Part shown: in pieces, positions 52,344-59,409 of the stretch
Position numbering within the stretch: the first letter of the stretch is position 1
How the letters are laid out: every line of letters starts with the position of its first letter
From: CAYXDO01 sp964463485
GTDB lineage: Bacteria; Myxococcota; Kuafuiibacteriia; Kuafuiibacteriales; Kuafuiibacteriaceae
DNA length: 59,409 nt
Assembly (NCBI GenBank): GCA_964463485.1
Contig: CAYXDO010000062.1
Location: 1-59,409, forward strand
Direction of reading: 5' to 3'
Position numbers and translations under genes: made by a program
The notes under the pieces: generated by a model
What the model saw: the letters and a program-made list of their open reading frames with translations, nothing else
Told to the model about the DNA's origin: nothing
The model's database searches: none

Positions 52344-52461
52344 AGCGTGTCACTATGAATAACATGCCAATATAGCTTCGTATTTGATTTCTGTGCCGAC
52401 TGAGCTCCTAGGGACGGTCTGCCCACTATGGCGACATCACCATAGCAGCCGCGCCACAGCG

Positions 52462-55400
52462 TTACTCGCCGCCATCCCTGGCCGCGATGCCGTAGCGCTT
52501 CATCTTCAGGTGGAGCGTCTTGTAGTCCGTCCTCAACGCCTTGGCCGCGTGGCTCTTGTTTCCGCCAGCGGCTCGGAGCGCTTCCCGAATGGCCGAGCTC
52601 TCTGCTTTTGCGCTGGCCGCCTCGGCCACCTCCCTCAAAGACGCTCCGCTCGGAGTCGCTGCGCCCATCAGTCGCGGTTCGGTAGCTTGTTTGAGCAACG
52701 CGCCAACGAGGCGGGCATCCATCGCCAGATCCTTCGAATGCAGGATTGCCTGTCGCGCGATGTTTCGAAGCTCGCGAACATTGCCGGGCCAGCGGTACTG
52801 CTGGAGGAGCTGTGCGGCCTCTGCGGGGAGGTACGGCACTGGCCGCCGTAACTCGAGACAGGCCTCGCTCAGGAAGCGGCGGAACAGGTACGGGATGTCA
52901 ATCGTGCGCTCCCGTAAGGCCGGCAGGGAGATGGTGACCTGCGCCAGGCGGAAGTAGAGGTCCTCCCGGAACTTGCCCTCGCGGACTCGGTCTCGGAGGT
53001 CGTGGTTCGTCGCCGCGATGAACCTCACGTCGAGCGGCGCGGCCTCGCCGCCTCCGAGCGGTGTGACCTCGCGGGTCTCGAGCACTCGCAGGAGCTTTGC
53101 CTGGAGCGCCAGGGGCAGGTTGGAGATCTCGTCGAGGAAGAGAGTGCCTCCCCCGGCGAGCTGAAAGCGACCCGGCTTCTTGCTCTCAGCTCCGGTGAAC
53201 GCTCCCTTTTCGTGGCCAAAGAGCTCCGATTCGAGCAGCGCCTCCGGAATGGCGCCGCAATCGAGAGCCGTGAGCGTCCGGTCCCTCCGCGGGCTCTCGT
53301 TATGGAGCGCCTGGGCGACGAGCTCTTTGCCCGTCCCAGTCTCTCCCTGAACCAAGACGGTGAAGGTCGACGCCGCGACCGACCGCACCTGCTCGCTGAG
53401 CCGCCGAACCGCCGGACTGGGCCCCATGTGCTCCACGAGCGAGCCTTCTCCGACCCTGCGGCGAAGGTCCTCGACCTCCGCCAGGAGTGCCCGATGCTCG
53501 AGACTCCTCCTCACGACGATCACGAGCTCCTCGTGGTCGATCGGCTTGGTCAGATAGTCGAAGGCCCCAAGCTGTGTCGCCCGGACCGCCGTCTTCGGAT
53601 CGCCATACCCGGTGAGGACGATGACCGGAAGGTCGGGCTCCGCATTCCGAAGCCTGGTAAGTACCTCGAGCCCTCCCATCCCCGGCAATCGAAGGTCCAG
53701 GATCACGGCATCTGGACGCTCCGCTGCGGCCTGCGCGAGCGCATCCTCTCCGTCGACGGCCTCGCTCACCAGAATGCCCTCGGGAGCGAAGATCGCCCGG
53801 ACCAGCCGGCGGCTCACCGCATCGTCATCGATCACGAGAACACGAGGTGGCCGACCGGCGGCCAACCGGTGCGAAGGGACCGCCGAGGCCCCCTCACCTG
53901 CGCCGGACAATGCAGCCGCAAGCTTCTCCCGCTCTAGAGAGAGAGCTTCTTCCGCGCGCCTCATCTCATCGACCAGACGAGCGTTTTCGAGCGAGATCGC
54001 GGCCTGCGCCGTGAGCAACTCGGTCGTCTGGGTTCCTGCGGCGGTGAAGACTCCATCGGCGAGGCGATTTTCCAAATAGACGACGCCGACCAGCCGCGTC
54101 TGCTTGCGGATCGGAAGGCAGAGCACCGAGCGGAGGCCGAGCGCACGGACCTCCGGGTTGTCTTTGAGCTCACCCTCTCGACATGCGTCCGCAAGCGCCA
54201 GCCTTTGCCCGGTGCGGAAGACGTAGCGCACGACCGCCTTGCTTACCCCGGCGCAGTCCTCGATCCGCTGGTTCAGCGTGCGAGCTGAGTCGGCGGCTCC
54301 GGCGTGGCTCTCGGCTCGCACCCAAAGGTGCTCCCCCTCGGCAATGAGCAGGTAGCCGTGCTGCGCGCCCGAGCTCTCGAGGACCGTTTGCATGATCCGG
54401 CGCAGCAGGGCGGCCTGTTCGATCTCGGCAGAGATGGCCATGGCCGATCTCATCAGGTAGCCGACGTCGAGCTCGAGCAGGGCGTAGGGCGTGGCCGCCT
54501 GGGGTTCTGTGGTCACGACTGGAGCGGGTTCTTCTTCAAAGAGCCGAGGATGGCGCTCATGCAGTAGCCCTCGCTTGTGCTCAGCGGCGCAGCGTAGATA
54601 AAGGCGATCCGCCTCTCTGATGAACGGCCGGGCCGGGCCACGCTTGCTGTCGATCTGCATCTCTCCGAGGCGCTCGTTCAAGTACCCCTCGAGGAACGTG
54701 TAGCGTTGATGATGGGCTTGCTCGATCGCGCGGAGATAGAGGCTTCGGGCCTGGTCGAAGTCACCGGTGACACGCTCACGCTCGGCATGCAGTAGGGCGA
54801 GGTAAGGGCGCAGGAGAGGGCCGAGCGACGCCCATTTCTCGATCTTCGCGACAAGCGCTGCGATCTCCCCCAAGACCGCGGCCCGGTCACCGCCGCCGAG
54901 CTCGTGGAGCTTGAGCGCATTGAGCCCTTGGAACACGTACCACTGACGCTTGAGGACATTGTCAGTCAGGCCGGTGAGATAGCGCTTCACCCTTGCGAGC
55001 GCCTGGGCGGCCTGCTCGTGCTCGCCGAGGTAGTAGTGGCTGAGGGCGAGGTGGACGTAGTAGCTGCCGGCGGCCGCGACGTGGTTGTCCGCCTCCCAAC
55101 GCTCGACGCGCTCATCCATCGCACTTGGCGCTTGGCCCTTCATCGGGGCCACCCAGCCGGCCTCCATTGCCTGGGAGAGCCCAACCGAGAACGCCAGGTT
55201 GTTTCGCTCGGAGAAGCGATGGCACTCCGCGGCATACTCTTCGATCGCCCCGAAGTCCGCGCCTTGGACCTGGAGGTTCCACATCAACGGGCCGTAAGAG
55301 AGCCCGGCGTTATACAGATCTCCGCAGTTTCTCCCACACTGAATCGCGCGCAGGCAGTACTCCACGATCTGCTCCGGGTGGCTGCGCGAGTGCATGTTGC

Positions 55401-58392
55401 ACCAGACGATGCCGTTCATTCCTCGAGTCGCGCCAAATGTGTTCGGGTGCCTCGCCGAGAGCTCGCGCGCGAGGTCCTCGTAACGAAAGGCCTGCTCAAA
55501 CTCCTCCTGTTCTCCGAGCTGCAAGCCCATGATGCTGAAGGAATAGACGACCGATTCATCCATGCCGCCGGACAGGCAGTGCTGAGTTGATTGGGCGGCC
55601 GACAAGTACAGCTGCGGAACCAGCCCAGACATGTAGAGGTCAGGGATGAGCTCGCTGTAAAAGGCGAGCTCGATCTTGCTCTTTCGGTCCTGGGTGAAAG
55701 GCATCTCGAGGATCGCGCCCCAGACGTCCTGGTGTTTGGTATGGATGTCGCCCACCAACCGGGCGCGGCGACGTTCTGCCTCCTCCGGATCGTCAGGCAA
55801 TGACTTGTCGAAGTATGCGAGCCCTCGATTTGCCGTCTCGATCGCCTTGATGAAGTTGCCGATGGAGGAGAGCGAAGTCGTCTGCTCGGCGAGACACTCC
55901 GCGCGGTCGAGGTCGGTCCTCGCATGCTCGAGGAGGTTGCCGAGCAAAGCCTCGGACTGCTCCGGCCGGCCGCACATGAGCTCGGTCTTCGCCAGCTTCT
56001 TGAAAATCTGGAAGGTCTTCTGGTAGCCCGCCTCCCAGCAATCCGACGGCAAGAGATCCTTGCTGGTGGCGAAGAACTCGTTGGCGGCTTCGGACGCGAG
56101 CGAGTTGAGCGCCTTCTCCCCTGCCCGGAAGTTGAGCTCAGCCAGCCGCCACGCTTCGGCGGCGTCTAACTGCCGGGGCCGGCCAAAGTTCAAGTGCGAG
56201 ACGATGGCGAACAAGTCGTCGAGCGCTTCGAGGTTGGCGTCCTTGCCTGCAGCCGCGAGCAGACGGTTTGCGATAAGCCAGTGAAGGACTCTCCGCCGCT
56301 CTGCGGGAATGGCGGTGAGCACGGCCTCTTGTACCCGGTCGTGGATGAACTGGAGGTTGCCCCGGTTCTCGATCATGAGGCCCTGCCCCAAGGCGGGCTT
56401 GAGAGCTTCGAAGACCGCGGTGAGCGGGAGGTCGCTGACCTGAGCGAGGTCCTCGGGCGCAACCGTGTTGCCCATGCACGCGGAGGTCTCGAGCAGCTCG
56501 ACAGTGGGCCTCGGCAGCCTGCCGATCTTCGAGCTGAAGAGCGCCACGACGGTCGAGGGCATCTTGGAATGGCGAATGCGCTCGAGGTCCCAGCGCCACT
56601 GCAGCTCGTCATCGACGAAGAGCAGATCTTCGTTGTGGAGAAAGGAGAGGCTCTCGCTCACGAACAGAGGGTTGCCTTCGGTGAGGTCGGCCAGAAAGGC
56701 CGCTAGCGCCTCCGTGTGCGAAAGAGGTGCGTCGAGGATATAGGAGACCATCTCGTGGCAGTGCTTGGGCTCGAGCGGCTTCAGGCAAATCTCCGCGATC
56801 GGCCTCCCGTCGCCCTTCACTCTCTCGAGCAGCTTGGCCAGAGGATGGCTCGAGTCCACCTCATTGTGCCGATAGGCGCCCAGCAGGAGCAGATGGGAGT
56901 GCTCCTCCGGGTTCGCGAAAACGGTCTGGAGATAGTCGAAGGACGCGACGTCACACCACTGTAGGTCGTCGACGAACAACGTCAGGGGTGACTCAGCACT
57001 CGCCAGGCAGCCGAGGAAGCGGTCGAAAAGGCCGTGAAAGCGGTTGCGCGCCTCGACTAGCGGCAGCGGAGCCACGGCGGGCTGCGGGCCAATCAGCGCC
57101 TCGAGCTCAGGGATGACGTCGATGATCACTCGGCCGCTGTGGCCGACCACATCGAGAATGCGGCGCCGCCACCCAGCGATTCGCTCCTCGTTTTCGGTCA
57201 GGAACGTGCGGATGAGGTTGCGCAGCGCCTGGATGATCGAGCTGTAAGGGATGTTTTTCTGATAGATGTCGAACTTGCCTGAAGTGAAGTATCCGCGGCC
57301 GCGAACAATAGACTGCTGCAACTCCTGGATCAGCCGCGTCTTGCCTATACCGGGTGGACCTGAGATGAGCAGCGACCGGAACTCTCCTCGCGCGATTGGC
57401 TCGTAGGCATCGAGAATCGCCCGCGCCTCGGCGTCGCGCCCTACCATCTTCGAGACGAAGACGACCCGGCGGCTGCGATCGCGCGTGGCGAGCGGAAAGC
57501 GCCCGATCGAGCGGCCGACCTCCCACTCGGTTCGGCAGCGGACCAAATCGGCGAGAAGGCCGCGACCGCTTTGGTACCGTTTCTCGGGCTGTTTGAGCAA
57601 GAGCTTGGCCACGATCCGGCCGAGTATGGGCGGGATCTGTTCGTTGATCTCGTAGACCGGTGGCGCCTCCTCCGCCAGGTGCTGGTGGATGAGCACGAGC
57701 GGATCGGTCGAGAGGAACGGCAGCCGGTCGGTGAGGATCTCGAAGAAAACGACACCCAGCGCGTAGAGGTCAGACGCAAACCCGACCACGTGGTGGATGC
57801 GCCCAGTCTGCTCGGGCGAGGTGTACGCGAGCGTACCGGACAAGAACGCCGGGTCGTAAAAGAAGTGGCTCACGTCGCGTACGTCCAACGGAGTCACGAA
57901 CCCCTCCAGTCGTGTCTCGAGCGTCGTGGCGTCCACGAAGATGTTCGTGGGCTTGACGCCCCCATGGACGACGCCTGCTTCGTGGACCTTATCGAGCGCC
58001 GCGGCGAGCTGGCATGCGATGGCAAAGAAGGACTCCAGCGGCCTGGTGGCCTGCCGGCGCATCCATTCATCGAGCGAAAGGCATTCGAAGTAGTCCTGCA
58101 CCACGAACGGCGTGCCGCCCTTGATGTCGAAGGTCGTCGGCGTGAGGAGCGCTCGATCGTCCAATACGCGCAGGTGCTCGATGCGCTGGCGCAGTTGGGC
58201 CCGCTGGCGCTCCGAGAGCGACGTCGTCTTGAAGACCTTGATCGAGAGCTGGCGGTCAGGCGCGGCTTTGCTGAAGCCTCGATAGACCACGGATCGCGGT
58301 CCTTCACCCAGCTTGGCGACGACCTGAAAGCCCGGAATCGTAATCAACGAATCACCCGGCGCATCGGGAGCCGATTGGCTGGGGAAGGTCAC
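52462..58392 (-). CDS. Fusion of kinase-like, AAA ATPase, TPR-like, GAF, receiver, sigma-54 AAA+ and Fis HTH domains
   Basis: The product is 1976 residues from GTG 58392. Domain order: kinase-like (about 22-290), AAA ATPase (Walker A GPPGIGKTR 345-353; Walker B TLFVDDLQWCD about 471-481), a long helical TPR-like region (about 700-1270), GAF (about 1310-1490), receiver (about 1515-1635, Asp near 1566 in VILDLRLPGM), sigma-54 AAA+ (Walker A GETGTGKE 1683-1690, intact GAFTGA 1730-1735) and a Fis-type HTH (about 1932-1972). The kinase part has Lys in LSIKVFK, but HRD is VHGG and DFG is EGF, so it looks inactive. The protein should activate sigma-54 promoters after phosphorylation of its receiver. 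It is the first gene of the locus, 146 bp before the PAS kinase. Confidence 0.9.
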   Translation of the reverse strand: MTFPSQSAPDAPGDSLITIPGFQVVAKLGEGPRSVVYRGFSKAAPDRQLSIKVFKTTSLSERQRAQLRQRIEHLRVLDDRALLTPTTFDIKGGTPFVVQDYFECLSLDEWMRRQATRPLESFFAIACQLAAALDKVHEAGVVHGGVKPTNIFVDATTLETRLEGFVTPLDVRDVSHFFYDPAFLSGTLAYTSPEQTGRIHHVVGFASDLYALGVVFFEILTDRLPFLSTDPLVLIHQHLAEEAPPVYEINEQIPPILGRIVAKLLLKQPEKRYQSGRGLLADLVRCRTEWEVGRSIGRFPLATRDRSRRVVFVSKMVGRDAEARAILDAYEPIARGEFRSLLISGPPGIGKTRLIQELQQSIVRGRGYFTSGKFDIYQKNIPYSSIIQALRNLIRTFLTENEERIAGWRRRILDVVGHSGRVIIDVIPELEALIGPQPAVAPLPLVEARNRFHGLFDRFLGCLASAESPLTLFVDDLQWCDVASFDYLQTVFANPEEHSHLLLLGAYRHNEVDSSHPLAKLLERVKGDGRPIAEICLKPLEPKHCHEMVSYILDAPLSHTEALAAFLADLTEGNPLFVSESLSFLHNEDLLFVDDELQWRWDLERIRHSKMPSTVVALFSSKIGRLPRPTVELLETSACMGNTVAPEDLAQVSDLPLTAVFEALKPALGQGLMIENRGNLQFIHDRVQEAVLTAIPAERRRVLHWLIANRLLAAAGKDANLEALDDLFAIVSHLNFGRPRQLDAAEAWRLAELNFRAGEKALNSLASEAANEFFATSKDLLPSDCWEAGYQKTFQIFKKLAKTELMCGRPEQSEALLGNLLEHARTDLDRAECLAEQTTSLSSIGNFIKAIETANRGLAYFDKSLPDDPEEAERRRARLVGDIHTKHQDVWGAILEMPFTQDRKSKIELAFYSELIPDLYMSGLVPQLYLSAAQSTQHCLSGGMDESVVYSFSIMGLQLGEQEEFEQAFRYEDLARELSARHPNTFGATRGMNGIVWCNMHSRSHPEQIVEYCLRAIQCGRNCGDLYNAGLSYGPLMWNLQVQGADFGAIEEYAAECHRFSERNNLAFSVGLSQAMEAGWVAPMKGQAPSAMDERVERWEADNHVAAAGSYYVHLALSHYYLGEHEQAAQALARVKRYLTGLTDNVLKRQWYVFQGLNALKLHELGGGDRAAVLGEIAALVAKIEKWASLGPLLRPYLALLHAERERVTGDFDQARSLYLRAIEQAHHQRYTFLEGYLNERLGEMQIDSKRGPARPFIREADRLYLRCAAEHKRGLLHERHPRLFEEEPAPVVTTEPQAATPYALLELDVGYLMRSAMAISAEIEQAALLRRIMQTVLESSGAQHGYLLIAEGEHLWVRAESHAGAADSARTLNQRIEDCAGVSKAVVRYVFRTGQRLALADACREGELKDNPEVRALGLRSVLCLPIRKQTRLVGVVYLENRLADGVFTAAGTQTTELLTAQAAISLENARLVDEMRRAEEALSLEREKLAAALSGAGEGASAVPSHRLAAGRPPRVLVIDDDAVSRRLVRAIFAPEGILVSEAVDGEDALAQAAAERPDAVILDLRLPGMGGLEVLTRLRNAEPDLPVIVLTGYGDPKTAVRATQLGAFDYLTKPIDHEELVIVVRRSLEHRALLAEVEDLRRRVGEGSLVEHMGPSPAVRRLSEQVRSVAASTFTVLVQGETGTGKELVAQALHNESPRRDRTLTALDCGAIPEALLESELFGHEKGAFTGAESKKPGRFQLAGGGTLFLDEISNLPLALQAKLLRVLETREVTPLGGGEAAPLDVRFIAATNHDLRDRVREGKFREDLYFRLAQVTISLPALRERTIDIPYLFRRFLSEACLELRRPVPYLPAEAAQLLQQYRWPGNVRELRNIARQAILHSKDLAMDARLVGALLKQATEPRLMGAATPSGASLREVAEAASAKAESSAIREALRAAGGNKSHAAKALRTDYKTLHLKMKRYGIAARDGGE

Positions 58393-58819
58393 GAGGACGC
58401 CCGCGGGCGCGTCTGCCTCGCGCGGGCGGCTGAGCTGACGGCCTTTGATGGCTGACTTCTCATCGTGGTCGAGGACGTCCAGGACTCAGATATGGAAGTT
58501 CCAATTTCGCGTCAATCGCCCGCTTGGCCGGTTCGCCCAACCGGAGTCGACGCCAAGTATGCAGCGACCGCACCCGCGCGAACCGACGCTCCGGCAAATT
58601 CTGCGGGCCCCGCAAAATCGAGCACCATCCCTTGCGCCTCGGCCATCGTTCGAAGCAGTCGGGCGTACGCCTGAAACACGCGGTGGGCGGTCGGATTTGT
58701 TCAGTAGAGACTCCCTTCCCAAATTCAGGCCATGCCCTCACATTTGAGCCGTGCCCCTCAAATTCGGAAATGACAATGCCCCTATTGGCTCATGGGTGGG
58801 GGCGACCAGTCCGTCGTCA
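58393..58819. other. Intergenic region upstream of the sigma-54 fusion gene
   Basis: This 427-bp stretch separates the fusion gene from the AHSA1-like gene, both on the minus strand. Its ORFs are Arg/Pro-rich and lack ribosome-binding sites. No sigma-54 consensus, RNA gene or strong inverted repeat is visible. It should contain the promoter of the fusion gene. Confidence 0.45.
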
Positions 58820-59338
58820 TCATACGTTCTCCGAGCTCGCGCCAAAGCTGGCGAGGAACGCGTCGAGCTCGTCGAGCTGGTCTGGCATTCCGCCTGTCGC
58901 TCCAGAGGCGATCGCGGCGTCGAGTGCGTCCTTCGAGGGATAGAGGTCAAACACGACCAGCAGCGTCTTGCCGTCCTTTTCGTCGAAGGTGACCGTGGTG
59001 ACCGTCTCGCCATCCTCTCCTTCCTCGTTCGTCCAAACGAGGCGCGAGGGCGGCGTCACTTCGCGGTACGTGCCGAAGAACGCCATCGTCGAATCCCCGT
59101 GCCGAAACACTAGGCGATACTGACCTCCGACGCGAACATCCATCTCGCATGACAGCAACGTCAGACCATACGACTTCGGCACCCACCACCGCTGAAACAG
59201 CTCCGGCTTGGTCCACGCCTCAAACACGAGGCGCGCTGGGCCGTTGACGGTACGCCTGACAACAAGCTCGCGCTCGGACGTCCGTTCCGCCGTCGTGGGA
59301 TTCGTGGTGGTTGCACCGTTATCGCTTCTTTCGGCCAT
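58820..59338 (-). CDS. SRPBCC/AHSA1-family protein
   Basis: The 172-residue protein has AAGGAGAAG upstream of its ATG. The AHSA1-like SRPBCC fold is seen in ELVVRRTVNGPARLVFEAWTKPELFQRWWVPK, then DVRVGGQYRLVF and YREVTPPSRLVWT. The C-terminal helix is KDALDAAIASGATGGMPDQLDELDAFLAS. The fold forms a hydrophobic ligand pocket; the name derives from the Hsp90 activator Aha1, but bacterial copies usually do not bind Hsp90 and are often paired with ArsR regulators. No ArsR gene is seen before the window ends. The N-terminal 22 residues are Thr/Asn/Ser-rich and may be disordered. Confidence 0.88.
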   Translation of the reverse strand: MAERSDNGATTTNPTTAERTSERELVVRRTVNGPARLVFEAWTKPELFQRWWVPKSYGLTLLSCEMDVRVGGQYRLVFRHGDSTMAFFGTYREVTPPSRLVWTNEEGEDGETVTTVTFDEKDGKTLLVVFDLYPSKDALDAAIASGATGGMPDQLDELDAFLASFGASSENV

Positions 59339-59409
59339 TGCTCTTCTCCTTCTGTCTTAGGGTCCCGTTCGGGGAGTAAACCCCTCGCCTTTAGGCGAAG
59401 CCTTTCAGG

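Noticed and set aside
59385..59400. Small hairpin near the right edge (TCGCC-TTTA-GGCGA)
   Set aside because: The stem is only 5 bp and the window ends just after it, so neither terminator nor recombination site can be supported.

Overview
The window is high-GC chromosomal DNA from a delta-proteobacterial lineage, most likely a myxobacterium (Myxococcota; Polyangiales/Sandaracinus-like). This assignment is inferred from gene content, not from a marker gene. The supporting content is serine/threonine kinases, very large multidomain sensor and regulator proteins, many lipoproteins with Asp/Ala/Gly-rich linkers after the lipidated Cys, Cys-rich lipoproteins, frequent GTG starts and strong third-position GC. 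There is no phage, IS element or CRISPR array. One tRNA (Asn) is present, and one 100-N assembly gap lies inside a gene.

Layout. 0.3-4.9 kb: a lipoprotein hydrolase with a golvesin-like C-terminus, an ECF sigma / anti-sigma / Spy-CpxP-like operon, and a methyltransferase. 4.9-9.8 kb: a polysaccharide flippase, an acyl carrier protein, two further methyltransferases and two small unknown proteins. 10-16 kb: a large lipoprotein, a Uma2/Rpn-type nuclease-like protein, a TetR regulator divergent from a membrane protein with two copies of a palindromic operator between them, a D,D-peptidase-like S11 protein, and gene debris that includes a partial duplicate of that peptidase. 16-17.8 kb: a DsrE-like / sulfide:quinone-reductase-like pair behind an ArsR-type palindrome, then tRNA-Asn. 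17.8-27 kb: a run of lipoproteins (propeller-like, Cys-rich, DsbA-like, metzincin-TPR), an isopropylmalate/tartrate dehydrogenase homologue and a metallo-beta-lactamase-fold lipoprotein.

27-38.8 kb, minus strand: UDP-sugar pyrophosphorylase, a PEGA-like membrane protein, a 1004-residue GlnD-like nucleotidyltransferase, a YfiH/laccase-domain protein, an RluA-family pseudouridine synthase, a degenerate enolase-superfamily protein, a cytochrome c lipoprotein and a Ser/Thr kinase. Palindromic REP-like repeats sit in three of the intergenic gaps. 39-43.2 kb: an MrfA/MrfB (YprA/YprB)-type helicase-nuclease DNA-repair pair with an ATGA overlap.

43.5-58.4 kb, minus strand: a signalling locus of four genes. 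In transcription order these are (i) a 1976-residue fusion of kinase-like domain, AAA ATPase, TPR-like region, GAF, receiver, sigma-54 AAA+ and Fis-type HTH; (ii) a giant histidine kinase with about ten PAS modules, interrupted by the N gap; (iii) a lone receiver; (iv) a REC-REC-GAF-PAS-HK-REC hybrid kinase. The last three overlap by about 10 bp each. Together they hold two histidine kinases and seven receivers, which suggests a phosphorelay ending in sigma-54-dependent transcription. The identical 28-bp sequences flanking the N gap, if overlapped, restore one continuous reading frame for the PAS kinase. An AHSA1/SRPBCC protein closes the window.
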